Below, one piece after another: positions 16,925 through 25,607 of a DNA stretch of 39,104 nt (within the stretch, counting starts at the first letter, position 1; every line of letters starts with the position of its first letter). This stretch comes from Patescibacteria group bacterium. GTDB lineage: Bacteria; Patescibacteriota; Minisyncoccia; Phycocordibacterales; Phycocordibacteraceae. A program made the position numbers and the translations under genes. Below the pieces are notes generated by a model, which was not told where the DNA came from, searched no databases, and saw nothing but the letters and a program-made list of their open reading frames with translations. The stretch is taken from positions 1 to 39,104 of the forward strand of contig JAGWWI010000006.1 in NCBI GenBank assembly GCA_018970465.1. Reading direction: 5' to 3'.

Positions 16925-16930
16925 ATTATG
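16925..16930 (-). promoter_or_regulatory. -10 element of the HTH gene
   Basis: CATAAT with exactly 6 nt to ATG 16918; no ribosome-binding site between them. Confidence 0.5.
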
Positions 16931-16978
16931 CTGCGCTTACCTCAGAGAAGTCAATCTGAACTATCCACGGAGAGTCTC

Positions 16979-18235
16979 CTATTTGAGTTTCAAAATCAAT
17001 ACGTCTCTCTTGCCCTTGCGGATGAGGGCATGGCCGCCCGAGAGGTCGCCGGGGTAGAGCTTCTGGTCTGGGTCGGTGATGGGGAGGCCCGAGAGGGTGA
17101 TGCCCTTCCCCTCGATCAAGCGGCGGGCGTCCGACTTCGAGGAGGCGAGGCCGCCCGCAACGAGGGCTTCGGCGAGCGAGTAGCCGGCCTCAAGCTCGCT
17201 TTTACCGAGCATGAGCGAGGGCGCCTCGGCGAGGGCGACTGCGCGCGCCTCGGCCGAGAGCTCTTCGAACGGCGTGTCGCCGTAGAGGGCGTCGGTCGCC
17301 GCCGCGGCTTGCGCCGCGGCTGCAGGCCCGTGAACGAGCTCGGTGACCTGGCTCGCCAAGACCTCCTGCGCCTCGCGCTCCTGCGGAGCCGCCCGGTGGC
17401 GGAGCATGAGGGCCTCGATTTCGCCGAGGGAGAGGAAGGTATACATCTTCAAATATTTCTCGAGGCCGTCGTCCGGGAGCCGGAGCCAGAATTGGTAGAA
17501 CGCGAAGGGCGACGTCTTCTTCGGGTCGAGCCAGACGGCATTCCCCTCGCTCTTGCCGAACTTCTTGCCGACTGCGTCAGTGACGATGGGCACCGTGAGC
17601 GCGAAGGTTTCCTGCCCCGCCTTGCGCCGGATGAGCTCGACGCCCGAGAGGATGTTCGTCCACTGGTCGGAGCCGCCGATCTGGAGGTCGACGCCGCGCT
17701 CCTGGTGGAGGACGTAATAGTCGTAGCCCTGGAGGAGGCTGTAGGCGAACTCGGTGTAGCTGATGGACTCGTCCGGCGTCTCGAGGCGGCGGCGGATCAC
17801 GTCGCGCTTCACGAGCTCGTTCACCGTGAAGTGCTTGCCGATGTCGCGGAGGAAGTCGACGAGCTTCTCCTTGAGGAGCCAGTCCGCGTTGTTGACCATC
17901 TCGAACTTCTGCTCGCTCCCGAGGATCGTGCGGAGCTGTTTCTCGAGGGTGCGGACATTCTTCTCGATGGTCTCCACGTCGAGGAGGGGGCGCTCCCCCG
18001 CCTCCTTCGGGTCGCCGATCATGCCGGTGCCGCCGCCCACTAAGAAGACGAGCTTGTGCCCGGCCCTGCCAAGCCGCTTCATGAGAAGGACGGAGACGAG
18101 ATTCCCGGCGTGAGCCGAGTCGGCCGAGGGGTCGATGCCCCAATAGACCGTCCGCTCTCCCCCAAGGATCTTCTCGGCAGGCGCCGAGCTCTGCTCGATA
18201 AGCCCGCGGGCCGCTAACTCTTCAGCAAGGGTCAT
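16979..18235 (-). CDS. tyrS: Tyrosyl-tRNA synthetase
   Basis: A 418-aa class I synthetase charging tRNA-Tyr. The HIGH motif reads HAGN (SADSAHAGNLVSVL), KMSKS reads KFGKS (KKFGKSEGNAVWL), and QIGGSDQWTNI is the tyrosine-adenylate site. Residues about 350-418 form a C-terminal S4 RNA-binding domain (ASSKSDARRLIEGKGITLSG). These features match the bacterial TyrRS with a KFGKS loop. Its cognate tRNA gene is about 0.7 kb downstream. The extended -10 TGCTAGAAT lies 6 nt before the ATG. Confidence 0.97.
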   Translation of the reverse strand: MTLAEELAARGLIEQSSAPAEKILGGERTVYWGIDPSADSAHAGNLVSVLLMKRLGRAGHKLVFLVGGGTGMIGDPKEAGERPLLDVETIEKNVRTLEKQLRTILGSEQKFEMVNNADWLLKEKLVDFLRDIGKHFTVNELVKRDVIRRRLETPDESISYTEFAYSLLQGYDYYVLHQERGVDLQIGGSDQWTNILSGVELIRRKAGQETFALTVPIVTDAVGKKFGKSEGNAVWLDPKKTSPFAFYQFWLRLPDDGLEKYLKMYTFLSLGEIEALMLRHRAAPQEREAQEVLASQVTELVHGPAAAAQAAAATDALYGDTPFEELSAEARAVALAEAPSLMLGKSELEAGYSLAEALVAGGLASSKSDARRLIEGKGITLSGLPITDPDQKLYPGDLSGGHALIRKGKRDVLILKLK

Positions 18236-18241
18236 GGGCCG

Positions 18242-18250
18242 ATTCTAGCA
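18242..18250 (-). promoter_or_regulatory. Extended -10 promoter of tyrS
   Basis: TGCTAGAAT with 6 nt to ATG 18235. It overlaps the region right before the ABC transporter stop at 18251. Confidence 0.6.
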
Positions 18251-20038
18251 TCATTCATGCAGCCCGACATGGAGCTCGTAGAGGTGGCGGTAGACGCCGT
18301 TCGGGATCGCAACGAGTTCGTCGTGCGTGCCGCGCTCGGCGATCGCGCCGTCCTTGAGGACGAGGATGAGGTCGGCCTTGCGCACGGTCGAGAGTCGGTG
18401 TGCGATGATGAAGGTCGTCCGGCCCTGCATGAGCTCGTCGAGCGACTGCGTGATGTACTGCTCCGTCTCCGCGTCGAGTGCGGAGGTCGGCTCGTCGAGG
18501 ATGAGGATCTTGGGGTCGCGCAGGATCGCGCGGGCGATCGCCACGCGCTGCTTCTGCCCCACCGAGAGCTTCACGCCGCGCTCGCCGACCTCCTGCTCGT
18601 ACTTCTTCGGGAAGCGTTCGATGAAGTCGGCCGCATGTGCCCGCGTGGCCGCCTGCCGCACCGCCTCCTCGCTCGCGTCCGGACGCCCGTAGCGGATATT
18701 GTCGGCAATCGAAGCATTGAAGAGCACGACCTCCTGCGGGACGACGGCGATTTGTGAGCGCAGCTCGACGAGACTCACGCGGCGGATGTCGTGTCCGTCG
18801 ATCTCGACCGAGCCGCTGTCGGCGAAGTAGTAGCCGGAGATGAGTTCCGCAGTGGTCGACTTTCCTGCTCCGGTCTGCCCGACGAGCGCGATGATCTGGC
18901 CGGGCTTCGCGTCGAACGAGAGCCCTGCGAGCACCTCGGGCTGGTCCGGCTCGTAGCGGAAGTGCACGTCGGTGAATGTGACGGCTCCCGCGAGCGCGCC
19001 GAGCGGCTCGGCTCCCGAGGGGTCGTACAGCTCCGGCGGGAGCTTGAAGATCTCGTCGAGCGCCGCGAGCGTCGTCAGGCCGTTCTGAACCGTCTGCCAC
19101 TGGGTGCCGATCGAGACGAACGGGCCGATGATCATCCCCGCGTACGCGTTGAACGCGATCAGGTCGCCGATCGTGATCTCTCTCTTAGTGATAAGGAAGA
19201 CGGAGAAGAGGAATATCGCGCCCTGCGTGAGCGTCACCACGATGCGCTGCCACGTGTTGACCTGGCTCCAGAGGCGCTCAAGCTGGTGCCAGAGCGGGAT
19301 GGCGCCTTCGGAGAAGCCTTTCCGTATCCGCGCAGCCTCGAAGCGCTCGGCGCCGGCCTGCTTCACCGTGGTGACGTTCGCGTAGGCGTCGGCGGCGTCG
19401 CCGTGCGCGTTCCGCCAGACGCGGAACGCCTCCTCCTGCCGCTTCGCGGTAAAGGGCAGCGTGCGGATGAGCACGACGCTGTAGACGGCAATGCCGCCGA
19501 GGAGCATCCAAGCAAGCGAGGCGCGGATCGAGAAGGCGATGCCGATGCCGATCACGAGCGTGAGGAGCTGCGGCGTGATCGAGAGCGCCGTGTTGACCAT
19601 GCTGTCGAGCATCCAGCTCGCGCGGCCGATCGTGTCCATCACCTCGCCGGCGCGCTGCTTCTTGTGGAAGGAGATGGGCAGGGTGAGCGCGAAGGAGTAG
19701 CCCTGCGCCTCCATGCTGCCCTGGATCTCGGTCGTGAGGAATCGGGTGCGGCGATCGGCGACGACGTTGATCGCGTTGGTGATGAGCTGGATAGCGGCCC
19801 AGAGCGAGAGGAGCCACGCCCAGACCGGCACCGAGCCGAGCCCGAGGAACGAGAGCTCGCGGGGCGTGATGAGCGCGTCGAAGAAGCGGCCCGTCACGAG
19901 CGGGATGACCGCGTTGCCGCCCGCTATCACGATCTCCGTCGCAGCCAAGAGGAGAAGCGGCCGGCGGTAGGGCGCGAGCTGGCGCGCGAGCGCTTGGTAC
20001 TTCTGCCGCCAGGTAAATGTCGGCTTGTCTTCAGGCAT
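18251..20038 (-). CDS. ABC exporter, fused permease and ATPase (MsbA/multidrug type)
   Basis: A 595-aa half-transporter expected to act as a dimer in the membrane. Residues about 25-310 hold six transmembrane helices (for example LLLLAATEIVIAGGNAVIPL). The nucleotide-binding domain has Walker A GQTGAGKSTT, the Q-loop VPQEVVLFN, signature LSVGQKQR, Walker B ILILDEPTSALD and the H-loop IIAHRLS. The substrate cannot be predicted; lipid-linked molecules, peptides or drugs are the family's usual cargo. It is followed by tyrS in the same direction. TGCTAGGGT lies 6 nt before the ATG. Confidence 0.93.
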   Translation of the reverse strand: MPEDKPTFTWRQKYQALARQLAPYRRPLLLLAATEIVIAGGNAVIPLVTGRFFDALITPRELSFLGLGSVPVWAWLLSLWAAIQLITNAINVVADRRTRFLTTEIQGSMEAQGYSFALTLPISFHKKQRAGEVMDTIGRASWMLDSMVNTALSITPQLLTLVIGIGIAFSIRASLAWMLLGGIAVYSVVLIRTLPFTAKRQEEAFRVWRNAHGDAADAYANVTTVKQAGAERFEAARIRKGFSEGAIPLWHQLERLWSQVNTWQRIVVTLTQGAIFLFSVFLITKREITIGDLIAFNAYAGMIIGPFVSIGTQWQTVQNGLTTLAALDEIFKLPPELYDPSGAEPLGALAGAVTFTDVHFRYEPDQPEVLAGLSFDAKPGQIIALVGQTGAGKSTTAELISGYYFADSGSVEIDGHDIRRVSLVELRSQIAVVPQEVVLFNASIADNIRYGRPDASEEAVRQAATRAHAADFIERFPKKYEQEVGERGVKLSVGQKQRVAIARAILRDPKILILDEPTSALDAETEQYITQSLDELMQGRTTFIIAHRLSTVRKADLILVLKDGAIAERGTHDELVAIPNGVYRHLYELHVGLHE

Positions 20039-20044
20039 TGCTTA

Positions 20045-20053
20045 ACCCTAGCA
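20045..20053 (-). promoter_or_regulatory. Extended -10 element of the ABC exporter gene
   Basis: TGCTAGGGT, 6 nt from ATG 20038; a weaker hexamer with the same extended TGC and spacing as tyrS and trpS. Confidence 0.45.
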
Positions 20054-20060
20054 CGAGCGG

Positions 20061-20588
20061 CTATTTCGCGAAGAAGAAGAGGCCCACTGCGGGCCCGGCG
20101 AACCACCAGAAGAAGTACTGCTTCGGCGAGAAGAACGGGTCGAGCGCAGCGTTGAAGTGATAGACCGAGGAGACCGGGAAGACGTGATACGCGAGAGCAA
20201 GGAGGAACGCCGAGCCGAGGAGCGATAGAACGAGGAGGCCGACGAGTCCGATGTAGAGGAAGTCGGATACCACCACCCGCCGCAGGATGATGTAGAAGAG
20301 GAAGACGAGCGCTGCGTAGATCCCGAGCCTCGTCGCGAGCGCGGTAATCGCGGGCGCGGTTGGCAGGAGCGCGACGTACGGGAAGGCCGCGTAGAGAGCG
20401 TACGCCGCGTAGAACGCGAGGAGAAGCGCGACGTATTGCCCCTTCCCCACGTAGCGCGAGAAGAGAACGAGGAGGAGGGCGGGGATGATGAGGACGAGGA
20501 ATCCCGACACGGCTGCCCATACGGTGATCGCCGAATGCGTCGCAAGCGTCGACACCTGCCCCAAGCTCGCGACGTCTATGCCCGACAT
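20061..20588 (-). CDS. Five-helix membrane protein, unknown function
   Basis: A 175-aa integral membrane protein starting MSGIDVASLGQV, with about five hydrophobic helices and a C-terminal FFWWFAGPAVGLFFFAK. No enzymatic motif is recognised. An in-frame ATG at 20606 would add six residues; 20588 is preferred because CATACT lies exactly 6 nt upstream, as for other genes here. It sits between dnaJ and the ABC exporter, so a role in transport or envelope stress is possible but unsupported. Confidence 0.7.
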   Translation of the reverse strand: MSGIDVASLGQVSTLATHSAITVWAAVSGFLVLIIPALLLVLFSRYVGKGQYVALLLAFYAAYALYAAFPYVALLPTAPAITALATRLGIYAALVFLFYIILRRVVVSDFLYIGLVGLLVLSLLGSAFLLALAYHVFPVSSVYHFNAALDPFFSPKQYFFWWFAGPAVGLFFFAK

Positions 20589-20594
20589 TCCCAC

Positions 20595-20600
20595 AGTATG
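20595..20600 (-). promoter_or_regulatory. -10 element of the five-helix membrane protein gene
   Basis: CATACT, 6 nt before ATG 20588. The spacer GTGGGA is purine-rich but too close to the ATG to act as a normal ribosome site. Confidence 0.4.
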
Positions 20601-20643
20601 CCGCATCCGGCGCGACTCTGGGAGCGCCGCCGTGGTGATAAAG

Positions 20644-21735
20644 CTAGAGCCCTTCCTCCCTCAGTTGCTCGACGGCCTGCTTCGCCTTGTGGGAGAGTTT
20701 GTGCGGGAGGGCGGCTTCGAGGCGGATAATGAGGTCGCCACGCGTCGAGCCCGAGCTGTCGACGGGGACGCCGCGGCCGCGCACCCGCAAGAGCTCCTCC
20801 GCCCGCTTCATCGCGGGGACTTTGACCTCCAGGGTCTTCCCTTCCAGAGTCTCGATCGAGACGCTCGCGCCGAGCAGGGCGTCGGTCAGCTTCACGGGCA
20901 AGGTCATCACGAGGTTCGCGCCTTCGCGGTGGAATACCTTGTGCGGCGCGACGTGGACCTTGACGTAGAGGTCGCCCGCCTGGCCGGCCTTCACCGCCTC
21001 GCCTTGGCCGGGCAAGCGGATCATCTCGCCGTCTTCGATGCCGGCCGGGACCGTGATGCCAATCTCGACCTCGCGCCGACGGACGCCGTGGCCCTTGCAC
21101 TCGAGGCACTTCTCCTTCGGCACCTTGCCCGAGCCTTCGCAGGTGCCGCAGACGCGCACGCTCGTGAATTCGCCGAGGATCGAACGGCGCGTCTCGTGGA
21201 CGCGGCCCGAGCCGTTGCAGGTCTTGCAGGTCTCGAGCTCGGTGCCGGGTGCGGCGCCGTTGCCGCCGCAGAGCTCGCACGTCGAGACGCGCGCGAGGAG
21301 CACGGTGCGCTTGGTGCCGAACACCGCGTCCTTGAAGGGGATCTCGAGATCGATGGAGATGTCGCGCCCGCGCGGCTCTCGCCCCCGCGCGCCGCCCCGG
21401 CCCCCGAAGAGGTCGCCGAAGATATCGCCGATGTCGAAGTCGGCGCCGCCGAAGCCGCTTCCCGCCTGCTGAAAGCCGGAGAAGTCGAACCCGCCGAACC
21501 CTGAGGCCCCCGCCGAAGGGCCGCCGCCCGGGAATGCTTGACCGTATGCATCGTATTCGCGGCGCTTCTTGTCGTCGCCGAGGACCGCGTAGGCTTCGGT
21601 GACCTCCTTGAACTTCGCCTCGTCGCCGCCCTTGTCGGGGTGATACTTTTGCGCCAGCTTGCGGAAGGCTTTCTTGATGTCGTCCGTGCTCGCTTTCTTA
21701 TCGACGCCGAGCGTCGAGTAATAATCCTTCGCCAT
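20644..21735 (-). CDS. dnaJ: Co-chaperone DnaJ
   Basis: A 363-aa type I Hsp40 that delivers unfolded substrates to DnaK and stimulates its ATPase. The J domain (about 3-68) carries HPD in KYHPDKGG. A Gly/Phe-rich linker follows ([17 protein letters not shown]), then four zinc-finger repeats ([32 protein letters not shown]) and the C-terminal substrate-binding domains. It lies 34 nt after dnaK. TATAAT 8 nt before the ATG suggests its own promoter in addition to read-through. Confidence 0.97.
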   Translation of the reverse strand: MAKDYYSTLGVDKKASTDDIKKAFRKLAQKYHPDKGGDEAKFKEVTEAYAVLGDDKKRREYDAYGQAFPGGGPSAGASGFGGFDFSGFQQAGSGFGGADFDIGDIFGDLFGGRGGARGREPRGRDISIDLEIPFKDAVFGTKRTVLLARVSTCELCGGNGAAPGTELETCKTCNGSGRVHETRRSILGEFTSVRVCGTCEGSGKVPKEKCLECKGHGVRRREVEIGITVPAGIEDGEMIRLPGQGEAVKAGQAGDLYVKVHVAPHKVFHREGANLVMTLPVKLTDALLGASVSIETLEGKTLEVKVPAMKRAEELLRVRGRGVPVDSSGSTRGDLIIRLEAALPHKLSHKAKQAVEQLREEGL

Positions 21736-21743
21736 TAGGTCTG

Positions 21744-21749
21744 ATTATA
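21744..21749 (-). promoter_or_regulatory. -10 element of dnaJ
   Basis: Consensus TATAAT, 8 nt before ATG 21735, in the 34-nt dnaK-dnaJ gap. No good -35. Confidence 0.5.
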
Positions 21750-21769
21750 CTCGTGCGCTTTTGCGAGCG

Positions 21770-23653
21770 CTACTCCGGCTTCTCTTTGAACTCGGCGTCG
21801 GTCGCGCCGGCCTCGGGCGGCGGCTGGCCGCCTTCGCCGGTGCTGGTCTGCTGCGACTTCATCATCGCCTCGCCGATCTTCATGAGCGCGGCGGAGAGCT
21901 GCTCGGTCGCGGCCTTGATCGCGGCGGCGTCTTCGCCGTTGCGAGCCGTCTTCACCGCATCGATCTCGCGCTGAACATCAGCTACCACTTCCGCTCCTGC
22001 TTTTTCTCCGTTCTCTTTGACGGCCTTCTCGGCGGCGTAGACGGCCTGGTCGGCGATGTTCTTCGCTTCGACGAGCTCCTGGCGCTTCTGGTCGTCGGCC
22101 GCGTGCGCCTCGGCATCCGCCTTCATCCGTTCGATGTCGTCCTTCGAGAGGCCGGTCGAGCCCTCGATGCGGATCGACTGCTCCTTGCCGGTGGTCTTCT
22201 CCTTCGCCTTCACGGTGAGGATGCCGGAGGCGTCGACGTCGAAGGTCACCTCCACCTGCGGCATGCCGCGTGGCGCGGGCGGGATCCCGTCCAACATGAA
22301 CTTGCCGAGCAATTTATTGTCCGCGCTCATCGCGCGCTCGCCCTGCGTGATGACGATCTCGACCGAGGGCTGGTTGTCGGAGGCGGTCGAGAAGGTCTGC
22401 GAGCGGCTCGTGGGGATCGCCGTGTTGCGCTCCACGAGCTTGGTCGCCACCCCGCCCATCGTCTCGATCGCGAGCGAGAGCGGGATCACGTCGACGAGGA
22501 GGATGTCCTTCACGTCGCCCTGGAGGATGCCCGCCTGGATCGCCGCGCCGATCGCGACTACCTCGTCCGGGTTGACGCTCATGTTCGGCTTCTTGCCGAA
22601 GAACTTTTCGACAGCAGCCTGGATCATCGGCATGCGCGTCTGGCCGCCGACGAGGATCACTTCGTTCACGTCGCCGACCGCAAACGGCGAGGCCTCCATC
22701 GCGCGCTTGGTGATCGCGAGGGCGCGCTCGACGTACTCGCCCGCGAGCTCCTCGAGCTTGGCGCGCGTCATGCGGATCAGGAGGTGCTGCGGCCCCGCGT
22801 CGGTCGAGGTGAGGAACGGGATGTTGACCTCGGTCTCCATCGCCGAGGAGAGCTCGATCTTCGCCTTCTCGGCCGCCTCGTCGAGCCGCTGGCGCGCCAA
22901 GGGGTCGGTAAGGACGTCGACGCCGCTCTCCTTCTTGAATTCGTCCGCGAGCCAGCCGATCACCTTCTGGTCGATATCCTTGCCGCCCAGGTGCGCGTCG
23001 CCGTCGGTCGACTTCACCTCGATCACGTCGTCGCCCACCTCGAGGATCGAGACGTCGAAGGTCCCGCCGCCGAAGTCGAAGACGGCGATCTTCTCGTCCT
23101 TCTTCTTGTTCGCGCCGTAGGCGAGGGCTGCCGCGGTGGGCTCGTTGATGATGCGCTTCACGTCGAGCCCGGCGATCTCGCCCGCAGCCTTCGTCGCCGA
23201 GCGCTGGTCGTCGTTGAAGTAGGCGGGGACGGTGATGACCGCCTCGGTGATCTTCTCGCCGAGCTTGGCCTCGGCGTCGGCCTTGAGCTTCCCGAGGATC
23301 ATCGCGGAAATTTCCTCCGGCCGATAAAACTTGTCGCCCATCTTCACCTCGATGCCGCCATTCTCGGCCTTCCGCACCTCGAACGGCACGACCTTGATAT
23401 CCTTCTGCACCTCCGGCTCGTCGAAGCGGTGGCCGATGAAGCGCTTGATCTGGTAGATCGTATTCAGCGGATTCGTCACCGACTGGCGCTTCGCGAGCGT
23501 CCCGACGACGCGCTCGCCGTTCTTCCCGACCGCGACGATCGAGGGGGTCGTGCGCGCGCCTTCCGCGTTCTCGAGGACGCGCGGCTCGCCGCCTTCGACG
23601 ACGGCCATCGCGGAGTTGGTAGTGCCCAAATCGATCCCAAGAATTTTTGCCAT
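21770..23653 (-). CDS. dnaK: Chaperone DnaK (Hsp70)
   Basis: A 627-aa Hsp70. The ATPase domain starts with [18 protein letters not shown] and includes [37 protein letters not shown] and [12 protein letters not shown]. The interdomain linker is [10 protein letters not shown]-type, a small departure from DVTPLSL. The substrate-binding domain and helical lid follow, ending in an acidic, Gly/Pro-rich tail without the EEVD-like end. It acts with DnaJ just downstream and GrpE about 2.7 kb away. A near-consensus sigma70-type promoter precedes it; no CIRCE operator is seen. Confidence 0.98.
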   Translation of the reverse strand: MAKILGIDLGTTNSAMAVVEGGEPRVLENAEGARTTPSIVAVGKNGERVVGTLAKRQSVTNPLNTIYQIKRFIGHRFDEPEVQKDIKVVPFEVRKAENGGIEVKMGDKFYRPEEISAMILGKLKADAEAKLGEKITEAVITVPAYFNDDQRSATKAAGEIAGLDVKRIINEPTAAALAYGANKKKDEKIAVFDFGGGTFDVSILEVGDDVIEVKSTDGDAHLGGKDIDQKVIGWLADEFKKESGVDVLTDPLARQRLDEAAEKAKIELSSAMETEVNIPFLTSTDAGPQHLLIRMTRAKLEELAGEYVERALAITKRAMEASPFAVGDVNEVILVGGQTRMPMIQAAVEKFFGKKPNMSVNPDEVVAIGAAIQAGILQGDVKDILLVDVIPLSLAIETMGGVATKLVERNTAIPTSRSQTFSTASDNQPSVEIVITQGERAMSADNKLLGKFMLDGIPPAPRGMPQVEVTFDVDASGILTVKAKEKTTGKEQSIRIEGSTGLSKDDIERMKADAEAHAADDQKRQELVEAKNIADQAVYAAEKAVKENGEKAGAEVVADVQREIDAVKTARNGEDAAAIKAATEQLSAALMKIGEAMMKSQQTSTGEGGQPPPEAGATDAEFKEKPE

Positions 23654-23679
23654 GGTGATAAAAGTATTACGCTGTGCGG

Positions 23680-23708
23680 ATTATAATGAAAGCCGAAAAA
23701 GCTCGCAA
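23680..23708 (-). promoter_or_regulatory. dnaK promoter
   Basis: TTGCGA, 17-nt spacer, TATAAT on the minus strand, leaving a leader of about 20 nt before ATG 23653. This is the clearest two-box promoter in the window. The leader has no obvious Shine-Dalgarno sequence. Confidence 0.75.
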
Positions 23709-23732
23709 GTTCTTCATGCCCCCTTCATGAGC

Positions 23733-23738
23733 TAGTAT
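23733..23738 (+). promoter_or_regulatory. Possible -10 element of the sortase locus
   Basis: TAGTAT on the plus strand, 5 nt before ATG 23744 of a 15-codon ORF and about 50 nt before the exported protein gene. Confidence 0.35.
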
Positions 23739-23743
23739 CCATG

Positions 23744-23791
23744 ATGCGAACGGTACGATCCACTTACCCCTCGCTAGCCCAATCCGTATGA
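23744..23791 (+). CDS. Possible 15-aa leader peptide
   Basis: A short ORF MRTVRSTYPSLAQSV whose TGA overlaps the ATG of the exported protein gene by 2 nt, with a -10-like TAGTAT 5 nt upstream. It could be a leaderless leader peptide that feeds ribosomes to the next start. Chance is a fair alternative at this length. Confidence 0.25.
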   Translation: MRTVRSTYPSLAQSV

Positions 23792-24408
23792 TCAATCGAC
23801 GCTATCTGCTCCTCTCGCTCGCGACGGCGATCGGCATAACGGCCGCCAGTTTCGCTGCCCCCGGCCTCGCGCAGTCGACGCTCTCCTGCTCGACGCCGAC
23901 GCCGGTCGTGAGCCCCAATCAGACCGCCGTCTTCACCGCCTTCGGCGGCACCGGCTCCTACACGTGGTCCGGGCAGAATCTTTCGGTGACGAATCCGACC
24001 GGCTCGCAGTTCTCGGTGAGCTACCCTGGGACCGGCTCCTACACGATCTCGGTCGCGAGCGGCGGCCAGGTCGCCACCTGCGGGCTCACCGTCTCGGCTG
24101 GCGGTTCGTCCTCCTCCTCGGGCGGCCTCTCCTGCACGCCCGCGGTGCAGAACGTCACGCTCGGGCAGACGGCGTTCGTCTCGGCCGCAGGCGGCACCGG
24201 CTCCTACACCTGGTCGGCGCCCGGCCTCCTGGTGACGAACCCGACGGGTTCCGGCTTCAGCGCCTCCTACGCGAGCGCCGGCACGAAGGCTATCACGGTC
24301 ACGAGCGGCAGCGCCTCGGCGAGCTGCATCGTGAACGTCCTCGCGGGCGGCTCGTCGGGCGCTTCGCCCGGGATGCCGAACACTGGCGGCGGATACGGGC
24401 AGCCGTAA
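23788..24408 (+). CDS. Exported protein with two Ig-like repeats and a C-terminal MPNTG motif; probable sortase substrate
   Basis: A 206-aa protein with a signal peptide (1-29, ending PGLAQS) and two related repeats at about 31-104 and 114-187. Each repeat shares GGTGSYTWS and VTNPTGS and has one Cys near each end (34/98 and 116/180), suggesting one disulfide per domain. Ser/Gly linkers follow each repeat. The C-terminus reads MPNTG (196-200) plus six residues, close to LPxTG, but with no membrane helix or basic tail. The sortase gene starts 10 nt later, so the pair is probably functional. Exposure at the cell surface or secretion is inferred; the ligand is unknown. Confidence 0.75.
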   Translation: MINRRYLLLSLATAIGITAASFAAPGLAQSTLSCSTPTPVVSPNQTAVFTAFGGTGSYTWSGQNLSVTNPTGSQFSVSYPGTGSYTISVASGGQVATCGLTVSAGGSSSSSGGLSCTPAVQNVTLGQTAFVSAAGGTGSYTWSAPGLLVTNPTGSGFSASYASAGTKAITVTSGSASASCIVNVLAGGSSGASPGMPNTGGGYGQP

Positions 24409-24418
24409 GGCAAGCGCC

Positions 24419-25042
24419 ATGCGCCTTGCGCAGAAGCGCTCGTTCGCCGTCCTCGCGACGCTCCTCTCCCCCGTCGCCGCGGGCTTCATCGGGATGAGCG
24501 CGTCGCTCCTCCTCTATCCGTATGCGCAGGCGGCATTCGAAGCGCCCGCGGCCGACGGCTCGGGGACGTCGAGCTTAGCGCAGCCGGCGCCCTCCGCGCC
24601 GACGCGGCTCGTGATCCCGGCGATCGGCGTCGACGCGGCCGTGCAGTCTGTGGGTCTCGCGAAGAGCGGCAACGGCGCGATGGGCGTGCCGTCGAACTTC
24701 ACCGACGTCGCGTGGTACGACCAGGGCCCCCTGCCAGGCGCGCCGGGCGACGCAGTGATAGACGGGCACCTCGACGGGCGCGCGGTGCCAGAGGCGGTCT
24801 TCTATCGCCTGGGCGACCTCGCGCCGGGCGACGCCGTCCTCGTCGAGGAGCAGGCGGGGCACCTCGAGCGCTTCGTCGTGACGAAGGTCGCGCGCTATCC
24901 CTACGACGCCGACACGAGCGCGATCTTCGCAGGCGACGCCTCCGGCGCACACCTCAATCTCATCACCTGCGCGGGCGACTGGCTCGCCGGCCGGCACCTC
25001 TACAACGAACGCGTCGTCGTCTTCACCACCCGCGCAAGCTGA
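24419..25042 (+). CDS. Sortase, class E/F-like
   Basis: A 207-aa membrane-anchored transpeptidase. One N-terminal helix (about 9-38) is followed by an Ala/Pro linker and a sortase beta barrel from about 60 (PTRLVIPAIGVDAAV). The catalytic residues are His117 (VIDGHLDG), Cys184 (LNLITCAGDW) and Arg198 (YNERVVVF). The short length and LITCAG form resemble class E/F sortases. It probably cleaves the MPNTG-type signal of the protein encoded 10 nt upstream and joins it to an amine acceptor outside the membrane; the acceptor is unknown. Its stop lies 2 nt from the convergent zinc-ribbon gene. Confidence 0.9.
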   Translation: MRLAQKRSFAVLATLLSPVAAGFIGMSASLLLYPYAQAAFEAPAADGSGTSSLAQPAPSAPTRLVIPAIGVDAAVQSVGLAKSGNGAMGVPSNFTDVAWYDQGPLPGAPGDAVIDGHLDGRAVPEAVFYRLGDLAPGDAVLVEEQAGHLERFVVTKVARYPYDADTSAIFAGDASGAHLNLITCAGDWLAGRHLYNERVVVFTTRAS

Positions 25043-25044
25043 AT

Positions 25045-25191
25045 TCAGGCCTTGGGCGTCTCAACCGTCACCCACAGATCATCCGCTCGGCAAACTAGCC
25101 GTTCCCGATCGTAGCGCTTGCCATGGTTCGCATTATGGCTCTCGTCGAGCGAAAAACGCTCCATCTCCTTGCCGCATTTCGGGCAGTTCAT
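25045..25191 (-). CDS. 48-aa zinc-ribbon-like protein
   Basis: A small protein starting MNCPKCGKEMERFSL. CPKC supplies one metal pair; His19, His23 and Cys34 could supply further ligands. It is highly charged and without membrane segments. The ATG lies 2 nt after the DUF2335 stop, so the two are probably co-transcribed. The function is unknown; small zinc ribbons usually bind nucleic acid or protein. Confidence 0.6.
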   Translation of the reverse strand: MNCPKCGKEMERFSLDESHNANHGKRYDRERLVCRADDLWVTVETPKA

Positions 25192-25193
25192 AG

Positions 25194-25607
25194 TTACTGT
25201 TCGCTATGGGGCTTAGACTCTGAGCGTTTTTGATATATGAAAGCCGCTACGATTACTCCGAGAGGCACGAGAATCGACGCAAGACCGGACCCACTATAGC
25301 CTCGTGTCACGAGCAAAACTCCGCCAATTACGCCCGCCAAGGCTATAACCAGTCCAAACAAAAGCCCGAGGGTTGCACGCGTTCCGTCGAACCAGATAAC
25401 CCGGGATTCCAAGGATTGTCGATGTTTCGCTTGTGACTCTGCCATTGCCATGATCCGATCCGCCAGACCAGGCAAGACTTGCTCATAGCGAGCCAGGTCT
25501 TCTGGAGCAGGTAGCGGCCCTGCATGAATGGTAGTGGTCTGCTGGTGGGCCATGAGGGCCCGCGGAGGTTCTTGGTTAGCGGGCAATCTGTTGTTTTCCC
25601 CAGACAT
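25194..25607 (-). CDS. DUF2335-like membrane protein
   Basis: A 137-aa protein starting MSGENNRLPANQ. A Pro-rich N-terminus leads to YEQVLPGLADRIMAMAESQ and HRQSLESRV, the hallmark of DUF2335. Two transmembrane helices follow (LGLLFGLVIALAGVIGGVLL and a second near 112-130) with a basic tail. DUF2335 proteins are widespread in phages, prophages and bacterial genomes, with no established function. ATG 25607 is used; the reading frame also contains a TTG at 25619. It overlaps the preceding 76-aa gene by 32 nt. Composition is less GC-rich than the core genes. Confidence 0.8.
   Translation of the reverse strand: MSGENNRLPANQEPPRALMAHQQTTTIHAGPLPAPEDLARYEQVLPGLADRIMAMAESQAKHRQSLESRVIWFDGTRATLGLLFGLVIALAGVIGGVLLVTRGYSGSGLASILVPLGVIVAAFIYQKRSESKPHSEQ

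Noticed and set aside
21761-23686. 641-codon open frame opposite dnaK
   Set aside because: It mirrors a highly conserved DnaK; its composition (Arg, Leu, Asp, His) is that of the complementary strand of a GC-rich gene. Long antisense frames opposite dnaK are a well-known artefact.
23654-23787. CIRCE (HrcA) operator upstream of dnaK
   Set aside because: No TTAGCACTC-N9-GAGTGCTAA inverted repeat in this gap or before grpE; only a two-box promoter is seen.
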